Positions 1 through 11,716 of a stretch of DNA of 64,000 bases are shown here, in pieces. Within the stretch, counting starts at the first letter, position 1, and the number at the start of each line of letters is the position of its first letter. Position numbers and translations under genes: made by a program. Source of the stretch: Agaricus subrufescens (Eukaryota > Basidiomycota > Agaricomycetes > Agaricales > Agaricaceae); assembly GCA_029945375.1 (NCBI GenBank), contig CM057064.1:2418001-2482000 (forward strand), in the 5' to 3' direction. The notes beneath the pieces were generated by a model. It searched no databases. It was not told the origin of the DNA and worked only from the letters and a program-made list of their open reading frames with translations.

Positions 1-1186
1 TTGAAAAGTGCTGATCCACTGGTTGCTGCGGAGATGCAAAACAAGAAGGATATCATCAGCATACTCCGTACGCTCTCTCCAAGTTGATTATTATTCTTAT
101 TTCTTGACCGCTTTGCTCCCGCAATTAGTCCGCGCAAATGCTATCGCTTCTGAGGAGGACCGTCTTACTGATTCCGAAGTCATTGGACAGGTTTCGTACG
201 TCACAAGTTCGATTACATTTTTTGATTCTAACTAGGATGTTCAGGTCACTCGTCTTTGCGGCCATGGACACGACATCTTCGGCGCTCTCCCGTATATTCC
301 AACTCCTGGCAACCCACCCTCATGTTCAGGAGAAGTTGAGAGAAGAGATCAGAGAGTCTCAAATCAACGGCCAATTGAACTATGACCACCTCGTCAACCT
401 CCCCTACCTTGATGCAGTCTGTCGAGAAACACTCCGGGTGTACGTCATGATATGACCACCAGTTACAATACGGCTGACAACTCGGACACTAGATTTCCCC
501 CAGTCAATATGTCCTTCTTACGAACGTAGGTCTCTACTTCGGCTTTAGTCTTTCTATCCGTATTGACTTGTGTAGGGCTCGCAAAGACATGATGCTACCT
601 CTTGCAAATCCAGTGAGAGGTGCGGACGGCCGAGAAATAACAGAGGTATTAGTGCCGAAAGGAACGAATGTCATCGTTTCAGCCTTCGGTTCCAATTGTA
701 ACCCGGACCTTTGGGGCCCGGACTCATACGAGTGGAAACCTGAACGATGGCTGTCGTCCCTCCCGGAATCAGTGATCGAAGCACATATGCCAGGCATCTA
801 TTCCCACTTGTGAGCATTCTCGGTGCTGGCCATATGATTCATTCTAATTAAAAATTTTAGGATGACATTTATGGGTGGTAGTCGTGCATGCATGTGAGTG
901 GACCGGTATAGTGTTCCGGCTTACTAATTGAAACGTCTATTAGTGGGTTCAAATTTTCTCAACTAGAAATGAGTAAGTATTTCTCCGGTTACTATACCTG
1001 CTTTGCTGACGTTACGTTCCAGAGGTTGTGCTATCCGTCGTTCTCAGTACATTCAAGTTCTCCCTATCGGATAAAGAAATCGGCTGGACTATGAACGGAA
1101 TTGCTGGACCTTACGTGAAAGGTGCCGATAAAACACGCCCACAACTTCCAATGATTATGACTCCGCTGGAAAAAGTAGAGTTATGA
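1..1186 (+). CDS. Cytochrome P450, 3' part (5' end outside window)
   Basis: Heme-thiolate monooxygenase, normally ER-anchored with its N-terminus in the missing part. The visible exons give the I-helix motif AAMDTTS, the K-helix ETLR, the PERW region (WKPERW) and the heme-binding loop FMGGSRACIG with the axial cysteine, then a normal C-terminus ending EKVEL and a TGA stop. About seven exons can be read through short introns; good donors are GTACGT near 195 and 440, GTAGGT near 527 and GTGAGT near 893. Reading enters open at base 1, so the N-terminal half lies upstream. The pattern fits the large fungal CYP pool that oxidises hydrophobic metabolites. The substrate cannot be told, and no terpene synthase or PKS neighbours are present. 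Confidence 0.95.
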
Positions 1187-1718
1187 AGTGTGTTTATCGA
1201 TTCGGTCTTCTCGCGCATGCTGTATAAGGCCTAGTGGTTTGCTAATCTCAAAAAGTATATAGCCCCAAAAAAGTAGAATTCCTGCTGTGAGAGTTTAGTG
1301 ATTGATTAGTTGTATATTTGTGTGTTTAATGTTGCTAGTGTTCCTTTCTAGAAACCCGGGTTTCGATACAGTATAGGATGGGATGGGATGTTCCCCTTCT
1401 ATGTGGTTAGTATGTTTATAACAAAAAAGCTTATAAACCACATAAGCATTGGTCTATGGAGTTGAGTTGTCCGTAACGTAGAACACAGGCATTATGTTCA
1501 TCAGAGGGCCAATGATGCACCAACGTACAGTATTGATAAAAAATATAATCGATACCGCATAGGTTGCGATCTTGGCATAGTGCCCCATGATCACTCATGT
1601 TTCCTAGATGTTACCGTGAGAGTGCACAATTTGGACATCGATAGAAAATAGCACTTCTTTGTCACATGCTGGATGAGGCGGTGATTCTTCGACGTAATCC
1701 AGCGCCCATATTCTGACC
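1187..1718. other. Intergenic, P450 to RidA
   Basis: About 530 bases of AT-rich DNA with no supportable exon. It should hold the P450 3' UTR and the promoter of the RidA gene. A short minus-strand open frame at 1604-1804 lies over the presumed RidA first exon and has no family resemblance. Confidence 0.5.
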
Positions 1719-2291
1719 ATGGCTGCCTCGAAGAAAACCATATCGGTTTCAGGCATCCACCCTACCGACTTGCGCTTGCCAATTTGCAAGTTCCTTCTAG
1801 TCAAAAGTAACGTAGTAAAGCCTGATACTGGTTTAATCTAGCCCAAGTGGTCATATCAAATGGATTTGCCTATGTTTCTGGAGTCGTCGGCTGCGATACT
1901 CAAACCGCAAAGGTGGTTGAGGGCGGCATCCAAGTAGAGACGGTGAGCCCCATTCCTAAGGTTAGAAGTTAAAGTATCGACTACTCACGGATCTTAGCGG
2001 GTGGCCTTGGAATACTTGGCCAAGGTACTCGAGGCAGCAGGAACTACACTTGCCAATGTGGTCAAAGTCAATGTTTATTTAGCCAACTTTGATAGAGATT
2101 TCACAAGCATGAACCAGGTGTACGCCCAGGTTGGTTTCTTCAGTCCAGATTCTAATGCAAGGTAATTGCTCTAATATACAATGCAGTTCTTTGGAACCGA
2201 GAACCCACCTGCTCGCACATGCGTTGGCGTAGCAAAGTTGCCATTGAATTCTAACGTTGAGGTGGAATGTGTGGCTGCCGTTCCCCTCTGA
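1719..2291 (+). CDS. RidA/YjgF/UK114 family imine deaminase (L-PSP domain)
   Basis: Small trimeric enzyme family that hydrolyses reactive enamine or imine intermediates released by PLP enzymes; yeast relatives are Hmf1 and Mmf1. Three introns are read. Exon 1 from ATG 1719 gives MAASKKTISVSG, and the following exons give VVISNGFAYVSG, EGGIQVET joined to ALEYLAKVLEAAG, VVKVNVYLANFDRDF and NPPARTCVGVAKLPL, ending VAAVPL-stop. The PPARxC block is the family signature with the active-site arginine. The start is chosen because it leads in frame, through a GTAACG donor at about 1807, into the conserved core; about seven residues at that junction are unusual for the family, so the first splice could be misplaced. 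No mitochondrial presequence is obvious. Confidence 0.85.
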
Positions 2292-2696
2292 CTCAGATCT
2301 ACGGATAGGTGACCGTCAGCGGGATTCATGCGTTCGAGGCTGTTGACTCCATTATATTCTCCTATTTTCTCTGTCTCGAAGACCGCGAGTGTATCGATCC
2401 GAACATAAGATCACTGACAGGAATGATTTTCTATAAGCACAATAATAAAATATAATGCAGCGACTCAACATCTTTGTTTGGCTGGGAAGAAATTTCGTTC
2501 ATATACTCGTGATATCACTAATCAAATGCCTCCCATCGGGGTCGAGGTAATTTACTGGGAAGAAACTGGCCAGAGGTTTTTTACCAACCCCTATTTTCGT
2601 CATGTGTCACCACGTGCACAGCTAAATGAATATTACACGCCTCACTGCTAGCCGAGAATGTCCAACTGTACGTTGATCAGTTACCCCCTTCTTAGG
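2292..2696. other. Intergenic, RidA to NTA1
   Basis: About 400 bases holding the RidA 3' UTR and the promoter of the amidase gene. I see no further coding exon. An in-frame ATG at 2658 would be an upstream alternative, but the family start matches ATG 2697 better. Confidence 0.4.
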
Positions 2697-3930
2697 ATGA
2701 AGCTTCGTGTAGGCGTTCTTCAATTTTCTCCAAAGGTCAAGCATATCATACAAGGGTCACCACCATTCTACTCAATCTCTGTGACCATCTCAGTTAGGCC
2801 AAGTCCAAACAAATTTGAGGAAAGTCAGAGAACTATCAGACAAGTTACGACAATTTCGTGAATACATGAAAAGCATACACAGCTCAAATCGACTCACAGT
2901 CTCCAACCAGGTTCCCTAGATCTCTTATGCCTCCCGGAAATGGCCCTTACCGGTATGTTTCATTTATTGAAATCCCGAACAGGACAACCTTTCATGACTT
3001 TGGAAATGCGCGACCTTCTAGGTTACAATTTTGAGAATGCTACATCAATTACACCTTTCCTCGAAAAGCCGCGAACCGGTATCACATCCACATTTTGCTC
3101 TGACCTTGCCAAACGACTAGGTTGTTACGTTACTGCTGGATACCCGGAACTACTAGAACCGCATGAGCTGCGACAGTGCATTCTCCAAGATCGTGTCAGG
3201 ATCGAAGACGATGATTCGGAAGAACCAAGCTCAAAAAATCGCGAAATCGTTGGAGCGAATAGCGCGGTACTGTATGGACCGCACGGGGAGTGGGTAGGAG
3301 GATACAGGAAGACGAATCTCTTTCGGACAGATAAAACTTGGGCTGCTGCAGGTTCGTTTACCGACAACAAGTGCTTCTATGATCTAAAATATTTTGCTAC
3401 TAGGGTCTGGTTTCACTACTTTCAAGCTTCCACCTCCGATAAACAACCTTACTCTGGCTATTTGTATGGATCTTAACCCTTTTGCCCCAGATCAGGACGA
3501 CGAAAGCTGGCAATATGAACTCGCAGACTACTGTCTGACCTCCAAGACCGACTTATTGGTTTTGTTAAATGCATGGCTTGACCCAGGTGCCGAAACCGAA
3601 AACGAACCATCATGGAAGACATTAGGTTATTGGGCAGCTCGATCACGGCCTTTATGGTCGAAAAGCAATGAGTCTTCGGACTACGACAATACCGACTACA
3701 ATCGATACACAACACTTGTAATTTGCAATCGAACAGGGGAAGAAAACGGTAAGTAATATGATCCGGGGCACATCCAGCTATATGTACTTCCATCTACAGG
3801 CGCGGTTTTTGCTGGAAGCTCTGCCTCATTCCAAATGGACAGAGAACGTGGGAGACCTCGTATAGTAGATATGATGACGAAAGAGGAAGAGGGCCTCCGG
3901 ATTTTTGACCTTGATCTGCCATGGCCTTAA
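2697..3930 (+). CDS. NTA1: Protein N-terminal amidase, nitrilase superfamily (NTA1-like)
   Basis: Deamidates N-terminal Asn and Gln of proteins to Asp and Glu, feeding the Arg/N-degron pathway. The three nitrilase catalytic residues are visible in order: Glu in LPEMALTG, Lys in GYRKTNLF and Cys in AICMDLNP. The start MKLRVGVLQFSP is typical of the fungal family. Five short introns are needed, for example GTATGT at about 2953 joining ALTG to YNFEN, and one near 3350 joining AAG to SGFTTFKLPPP. The protein ends FDLDLPWP-stop. Its stop lies only 27 bases from the stop of the convergent RecQ gene, so the 3' UTRs must overlap. Full family length appears present. Identification as NTA1 rather than another nitrilase branch rests on the NTA1-like spacing and the CMDLNP motif. 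Confidence 0.9.
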
Positions 3931-3957
3931 GTTCGTGCTACGTTCTCATGGTACGCA

Positions 3958-6900
3958 TCACTTTACTCTGCCAAATCTAGTGTGTCGCTGAACGATCTCC
4001 ATCAAATCCTGCGCATCATCAAGAACATCCTGATCTTGTTCCTGTTGTGTATTTGTCAAATATGAGATGGCCCGAACAACCCTTTGAATTTGGAGATCAT
4101 ATCCCTTCGAGGTACTTGATAGTGACAAAGCGTTGAATTCCGCGTCGCGGGCCGAATCTTGCAAGATGTTTTCCCTGTTCGCGTGTTATCAAATACTCGC
4201 TTTGAGACAGATTACATGGAAATGAACGAACAGCGCGCTCATGTTCGTAATTAACTGATCGACACCCGGCAAAACTCCCACTCCGAGTGAGTGCATCGAT
4301 CTTCTGATTGTGGCGAATCCCTTCTTCCGGTGGGATAACTTTGGGTGACATCAGTTAGTTAATGATCCGATGAACTAGATGAACTACTTACTGGCACCTT
4401 TGTAGAAGTAGGATTCTCGAGCTCTACGCCGGTGTCGAAGGGTTGAGATTCGAGCCAAGCTTCGGAAACTGAATCTAACTCTCTCCGATGATCGTCTATT
4501 TTACTAGCTTCGGTGTCAACTGCAATATCTGTTATATGCTCTGAGGTGCTGTTCCCTGTCTCGATTTCACCATCTAAGACTAGTTCCTTTCGCGTTTTGG
4601 TCGTAAAATCGCTATCACCGCTTTCAGATATTGTGACAGATTGAGTACTCGGTGATTGGTGATCTACATTCAGAAGAGGTGGTTTGAACGGTTTCTTCAA
4701 TCGAGCAAGAGATTGAAAAGGAAGGGTTTCTAGCAAACTTTAAGTTCAAACCCATCTGAAAGAATAGAAGCTGCTTACTTAGGGTAGATATATGACTAGT
4801 TTTGACCTTCTTGATGTTTCGTACCGGACCATGATGGTCGGTGATATCAACTCTCCGTTTGTTCTCACCCACCTCATTCCCTTCGTTAATTAGGAGAGTC
4901 CCGGGCATGTTCAACGCGCGGTGATTCTCTGAGGTTTCTAGAGCCTGCAATCAACCAGAGTGCCTGACCACGGACAATTACCTACCCTGACGTAGAGGCT
5001 CCCGTTGTCGGTGAAAGATCTGCACCTCATCTCGTGGTGTGAGGATACCTACACGTTTCCTCGTCTTCTCTGGGTATTTGCAAACCTGAGTATGATATCA
5101 TGAACAACCCACTTGAATACTTGTGCAAAAAACATACATCGCACATTGTATTGCACAAGCTTCCCACTACGTCAGGATTACTCCCATCTAAATCTTCTCC
5201 AAAATAACGGCATATGATCTGAATTGGCGTGAGACACCTTTTTGAGCCAATCCTTGATGGAAGTGCTACTCACTACATGTCGGCAAGTCGCGACATTTTC
5301 AGCATACTGAATCAACTACTCAAACTCGTCATAAATTCAATTTCACGAAAAATCATTTGATCATTTACCTCATCAATGCTACTTTTTGCTCTCTGTGTCG
5401 GAGATGGGCCTTCGAAACCGTCATTTACTCGATTTGGTTTGGATACTGCTATACGTTCCCGGATACTAAAAGCATCTTCTCTAGCTTTGCAGGAAAAATT
5501 TGAACCTAATTCAGAGATCGCTGAAAGTAAGCTCACAATAATACAAGATACATTTCGAAGGCTTGGTGAATGTTAATGATTCAATCCTCCCAAACTAGGA
5601 CGAAAATACCTGTCCGTCTCGACCCGCTCTGCCTGATGAACATGAGCATATTTGAATGAAAACCTAACGGATACCCAACCTGTCTCCTGGTAGTAGCCTG
5701 TGAAGAGATTAGATCATTGTGATTATTGGTTTTGTTGATAGATTATACCTTCGAAACTCGTCGGAAGATCATAGTGGATCACATATCTAATAATCATTCT
5801 GAGACTTGCGTTCAGTTGCACTTATGGCAAGTATTAATACCTGACATCGTCCTTGTCAATACCGAGACCGAAAGCAACAGTCGCTACAACCTTGGGACCG
5901 TTACTCAGAGGAGTGCCAAATAATTCAATGAATTGATGGCTAACCACATCGATGCTTCCTCGATCACCACTTCCGCCAATAGCCCACTCTTGAAGTCTCT
6001 GCTTCCGTATTTCTTTACTGGAATGACGGTTCCTTAGCGCAGTTCACATAAGCATAGATAGTCGACCGAACCTGATTCCACTATGGTACGGTTGGGCATT
6101 CAGGCCATGCCGCCGAAGAAAATCAGAAACGTCATCACATGTTGCCTTTGCGCGGCAATAGATAATCCCCGAAGATGGCCTGTTCCTTCGTTGATACAGT
6201 AATGTGATATAATCGAAAACATGCTGCTTCCTAGCCTGGGAATCCGACAACGACATGTATCTGACCTAGAGCTATGATTCAGTCTGGGAAAACAACGTAT
6301 CAATATAAATTCACCTCATAGTATAGGTTCTCCCTATTGAAGGGATGTAGAGCGTAGAAAACGTCATTTTCGTCCATCTTCAAACTATATACAATATCCC
6401 TTTGAACACTGCACGTGGTGAGAAAAGTAAGAAGCACAAGAGCAAAAAGCCGTACACCGGTGTAGCAGTAGCAGTCAAGGCCATAATCGGGACATCATTG
6501 TAACGTTCTCGAAATTTCCCGAGGCCCCGATAATCACTACGAAAGTTGTGCCCCCACTCTGATATACAATGCGCCTTATCATATACTAAGCACGACCGCT
6601 GCTATCGAGGGTAGGATCTTACCTCGTCAACGACTAGTCGGTTAAGTCTTTGTTTCTTGTGTATGGTGTCTAACAAACGAGTGCAATCGGAAGTTGCGTA
6701 TCTCTCTGGAGAAACTAGAAACCATTTCAGACTTTGATGGGATATATGCGTAGAGAAAACGCCGTACTATATAAAAGGCGAGTCTGTGGACATCCAGAAA
6801 TGATGTCTTTCTCAAACTATGAGATAATCAGTGGCTGCTCAAATGAACTTGTAGAAAAACTACCTTTTGTCGCTCCTCAATTTCAGTCTCGGAATTCCAA

Positions 6901-7461
6901 GCGGCCACTACAATGCCCTTTTTCCGCAACTTCTGGACCTCTAGACAAAGACCTCACTCATAACTTCTTTCAACAGGGAAAGCGCGAACGTACGATCAGC
7001 CATTAATGCTAGGAAGTGTCCCTCAGTAATCCTAGAGTATTTTGGTGTAGCTGCACTCACCACAGAGGGGAGATATCACCAACGTTACACCTCTTTCCGC
7101 AATAACTGCCGGCAATTGAAAACATAAGCTCTGTGAAACTGTTAACTAAAGACACTACCACGAAAAGCACACATCTCACCTTTCCCATCCCAGTTGGGGC
7201 CAGCACAAATACATCACGTCCTTAGGTCTGACTGTCATTGGACACTCCACCCGCACGACAATCGCTTACCAGCAAGAGCAGCTTCTACGACACTCTGCTG
7301 CTTCCCTCTGAACTCTGAATGCCCAAACACTAGTGAATCTCTGTCAGCCGATCACGATACAGCGCTTGTCGCGTTGAAGCAGACCTCGTTTAAGTACTCT
7401 GCAGTAGATATATGAGCTTATATTCACTAGAATAGAAATCATACCCACTCCTTGAGACCAT
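3958..7461 (-). CDS. RecQ-family ATP-dependent DNA helicase
   Basis: 3'-5' DNA helicase acting in recombination and fork repair. On the minus strand the exons give motif 0 ([13 protein letters not shown]), Walker A (APTGMGKS), motif Ia (VISPLSLMADQVQKL), Walker [12 protein letters not shown], motif III ALTATA, motif [14 protein letters not shown], motif [13 protein letters not shown] and motif VI YYQETG joined to GRAGRDG. A RecQ zinc-binding region follows with ATCRH and [11 protein letters not shown], then a long polar C-terminal tail ending TRFGRVK-stop. At least ten short introns are required and all have GT-AG borders. The start at 7461 gives MVSRSG spliced over a 103-nt intron into the helicase frame. 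This avoids an in-frame TGA at about 7368 that blocks a longer N-terminus. Sgs1/BLM-like versus Q1-like class was not settled; no HRDC domain was recognised. Confidence 0.9.
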
Positions 7462-7624
7462 TCGGAGATTGTGGCATGAACGAGGTGACGTCGCAACTCA
7501 AGAAAGCGTCCCTTAAGGAAGAGACGCGTTCAAACGCGATCACAATTGATCACGTGACCAGACGGCATTTATTTATCCGAGCTTTCCCCATACAGAGTGC
7601 CCTTCAATACTGGATGTACATTAT

Positions 7625-8713
7625 TCAAGTATCTGGATTTAACACTGTAGGAATCCCTGCAAGCTGCATTTTCACCCCAATTTCAAATAGATAATCCAAA
7701 CACTATATAATCTATAAGTTTGGTCCAAGAATAAATAGGGCTCCTGAACTCACCTCGGTCTGAGTTTTAGCTTTCTCCCAATCGGTACCTGTAAATCAAG
7801 GGCTCAAGTAGAAGATCAAGTGACTCGATGAATAGATAAAACGTACCCCAAACATAGACCCCATGCCGGCGTACGAGAACAGCCGCGGCGTCAGGATATT
7901 TTTTCATGGCTTCGGCCATGCTATCTCGAAGATCCTCTTCGTGAGGAGTATTTTCAATGATAGGAACGACCAAAGTATCGAGATAAGAAAGAGCAGCACC
8001 GGTACCTCCGATGCGAACACCTTTGATCATCTACGTAACGGTATGTTTCTGCCTCCGATCCGTATTCTGCGAGTGCTTACCTCCTATTCATCTTATCAGT
8101 AAAAATACAGACGAGGCACTGAAGATCCCACCTGATGAGATATGGTAAAAGTAGGACCTTTCCAAAGCAAAGTCGCCATCACTGCATGTTGAGAATGGGT
8201 GTGAATGCAACTGCCGGCATCTCGAAGGTCAAAAGAATTCCAGAAAAGTGGAGTACATGCTGATTCCTTCAGGTTTGATTGAGGACGACGAAGGAAAATG
8301 CGGTCTGTGTGAGGCGATACAGTTGGTTGAGGATACGGTAAGACAAAAATATGCTCAGGCTCTATCCGTTCCTTCTGTACACCAGAAGGAGCGATATAGA
8401 CTATATTTCTGATCAAAGAACGAGTTTCAGTGACCGAGATCCCCACGTCAGATATGGGGTGCCTCTGTACCCTTGTCGGATGCATATTCCTCCACCAGTA
8501 CCGGTAACCCATCCGAGCTATCAAAAAAATCAGTGAGGGAGTCCCGAAGAACATAGCGGAAACATACGTGATAAAACGACCGGCAAAGTTCTGGAATTAA
8601 GTTCGCAGGCTAGCCCCTTATGAGCTATAAGCTCCAAACGTACAATGACAAGACGGACTTACATGCCGAGGGTCAGAAGATCGAACAAGCGTATCAGTGG
8701 ATTCCGTAGCCAT
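7625..8713 (-). CDS. MDE1: Methylthioribulose-1-phosphate dehydratase (class II aldolase fold)
   Basis: Zn-dependent enzyme of the methionine salvage pathway that dehydrates 5-methylthioribulose-1-P to the diketo compound. The order seen is [66 protein letters not shown] (zinc-ligand HTH), [24 protein letters not shown] (third zinc-ligand histidine), WEKAKTQTE and the end [14 protein letters not shown]. Six or so introns separate these blocks. Full length for the family (about 230-240 residues). The gene lies 163 bases downstream of the presumed start of the RecQ gene on the same strand and is divergent from the alpha-galactosidase gene. Confidence 0.95.
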
Positions 8714-9211
8714 TGAGATTAACGAAGAAAGTCGAGCGTGACGGTAAAATTGAAATAAATTGCAAAGAGATCGCGTAATCCGATCATCGAAATGATCGAA
8801 TCAAGCGCGATGTTGAACGTGCATATGTCACTCAGACACTGACACTCGGGACACTCACATCTCACCTCGGCTCTTGGTGTACAGCTCTCCCAATAACCGA
8901 TATAAGCATCATTCAGTCATCATTATGCAGGAGATTAGACGATTTTATGAAAGGCATTGCTTCCGAATAACCTCAGCACCAGCGCAATGCAATTGGCTCA
9001 AAGCCTCTGTATCCATTCCGCATGTCGACTTTAGTTGAATGCTGCGATCTGCTTCTCGAAGTGTTCAACACACATGATGTGTGCACATGAACAGGCGGCC
9101 CGATTGGACTCGTGTTGAAGCTCTCTCCACGGTCCGCTATTTACTCAAGTTCTCAGGCCACAATTGCCAAACCTCATAGATCGGGTCTGCACTTCTCAAC
9201 AAAATTTCATC
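8714..9211. promoter_or_regulatory. Divergent promoter region, MDE1 / alpha-galactosidase
   Basis: About 500 bases between two divergent start codons, so it must hold both promoters. Repeated GACACTC-like words occur around 8834-8856. No binding site can be named with confidence. Confidence 0.4.
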
Positions 9212-11716
9212 ATGTTCAAGGTACCTTTTGTGTTTATCGCCTTTCTCTTGTCCCCTTTTGTCTTTGCTCTTGACAATGGCCTTGCGAGGACACCTCCGAT
9301 GGGCTGGAACCCTTACAACGCATTCCTGTATGTGACAACTCACGTGATTCCTCCACCTGGGCTTTTTGTCAAGTTTTCGACAGATGTTCGACAACAGAAC
9401 AACAATATCGAACAGCCGCTCAGAAAATGATTGATCTAGGCCTGAACAAGCTTGGCTATCAATTTTTCAATCTGTAATGGACCTCTACCCTTATCAATCT
9501 TGATTGTAAGTCTGATTTAACCTGCCAAGCGACTGCGGCTGGCAGGGCAAAGCCAGAAACGCCAGCGGTGGCTTTACTTGGGATACAACAATTCTCCCTT
9601 CCGGGGTTCCTTCGCTTTCCTCCTTTGTCCATAGTCTAGGTCTCAAATTCGGACTTTACTCAGATGGGTCCGTTCCTCTATCAGACAATATGGATTTCAT
9701 ATAACCGTGAGATTTCTAGTGGCTTCTTTGCCTGCGACTTTGTAGGAGGCACAGCCCATTACATTGGGAGTCTTGGGCATGAAACATCGGACGCGAGTAG
9801 TTTTGCTGCCTGGGGAGCAGATTATCTCAAGGTTCGTTGAGACATTCGTATATTTGAACCTTGACCCTCAAACAATCACCCAGTATGACAACTGTTATTC
9901 TGGTAACGGTTCTGTATTCCGCCTGACTTTTAACTCGTGCTCATTGCATATGGTAGTCAGCACGACTGACTTTGTCGACTTTAATCCTCCCATTCAGGTG
10001 CGTGCTAAAGTATAACCTGGGTTTAGTACCAAACTAATTGTTATCTTCATTCAGATTGAAGTCAGTTTTCACATGAATATTTGTTCACATGATTCATATT
10101 ATATATCAGCCACATTATCAAACCATGCGGGACGCCCTCGCTGCTACGAAACGCCCTATTGTATTCTCAGTTTGCGAGTGGGGTGTACAAGGTATGTTCA
10201 TGTGTCAAAAATTCCTTTTTTCGCTAACAGACAAATAGATCCCGCCCGGTGGCCTGCGAGTGCTGTCGGCCATTCGTGAGTTTCACACGCTGTTTTCGCG
10301 TCCCCACAAAGGATACTGACGGAAAAAACCGGTCTCAGTTGGCGGATATCGTGAGTGTATCCGTCGTTCAGCCGATCTACTCTAACGCCCTATTATAGTA
10401 ATGACATCGGCCCCCCGGCTTCGTGGGATAATCTTTTCCGAATTATCAACCAACTTGTACCTATCACACAATTTGCTGGGCCAGGTGGTTGGAATGGTAA
10501 GTTTCTTTATCCACAATAATTGCGTCATTCGTCGTCTCCTGACTCAGCTAATAGATTTGGATATGCTTGAGGTCGGGAATTCCGGGCTGACAATGGCAGA
10601 ACAACAAACACACTTCGCTTTTTGGGCCGCAGCCAAGTGAGTTTGTCCGATAATTGTAAAGCGAATCTTATCTATGACGTTTAGATCCCCCCTAATCATA
10701 TCGACTGACCTCACTAAGATTGCGACGAGCTCTCTTAACATCTTGAAAAACACGAGGATAATCGCACTGAATGTAAGCATACTTCTCCTTCGCAAATCTC
10801 CTCATTAATTGAACCAACTTAGCAAGATCCACTTGGGAAATCGATTAGTTTCAAGAGGCGGTATACTAACGATCACGACGTTTGGTCAGGTCCTCTTTCT
10901 GATGGATCCACCGTCGCTGGTATGTGAGATCCTTGATCTCAGATGTAATCAATGATGATGTTTATCACACTTATAGTCATCATCAACTGGCAGAATGCCA
11001 GTCGGTCAGTGACATTTGACCTCGCAGATGTTGGAGTCCATTCTGCGGCCGCCACAGATCTGATTTCTGGATCCTCTTTAGGTTCAATCACCAATTCGTG
11101 GGTATCACATCATCTTGACAAGACACCACCGCATATATGGACTAAAAAACATTTCTGGGGATAGATTAACAACCACCTTGGAACCACATGGAGTCACAGT
11201 TTTGAAACTCAGCGGAATTACTTTGGCGCCGTCACCATCATTCGAGTTCTTTAATGCGGCGTCTTCAGTGAATACTCTTACGGGAGGAGCAAGCATCCGA
11301 AATGTGACGTCTTCCATAGCCGTTGTCGGGTTCATAGGAAACGGTGGACAGCTGACTTTTCAAAATGTCGACGGTGGTTCTTCGGGTGGTACCAAACTCG
11401 TATCGATCGACTACATTAACGCGGACTTCGTGTTCAGTAATACCGCTTGCTCGAATTGCCGTAATGCTTTCATTAGTGTTAATGGAGGTACTCTTGTCGA
11501 GGTTCAAATGCCTATATCTGGACAGGTTGGTTCTTTCATTTTGTGTGTTCTATTGTTTTGCTTATGGGCAACTGTCGCTGGTAGAGCTGGGATACCATCT
11601 TTTCTGGATACCTTGTGTCCCTTTCCGGATTCAAGGCTGGAAAAACGAATAACGTCACCATATCGAATCCTTCCGCTTTCGCGCCTGATTTTTATCGTAT
11701 CGGGGTAGCGATGTAA
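9212..11716 (+). CDS. Secreted GH27 alpha-galactosidase with C-terminal CBM35-like module
   Basis: Hydrolyses terminal alpha-1,6-galactose from galactomannan or raffinose-type sugars outside the cell. ATG 9212 gives a clear signal peptide (MFKVPFVFIAFLLSPFVFA) followed by LDNGLARTPPMGWNPYNAF, the GH27 N-terminus. Further exons give LDCGWQG, LKFGLYSDG, FAAWGADYLKYDNC (catalytic nucleophile Asp in YDNC), VFSVCEWG, GHSWRISNDI (acid/base Asp region), GPGGWNDLDMLEVGN, KSPLIISTDL and ALNQDPLG. The beta-sandwich domain is followed, from about 11200, by an approximately 140-residue module with CSNCRNAFISVNGG and a beta-rich end FYRIGVAM-stop, resembling CBM35. The gene is very intron-rich (more than ten short introns). 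Confidence 0.93.
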
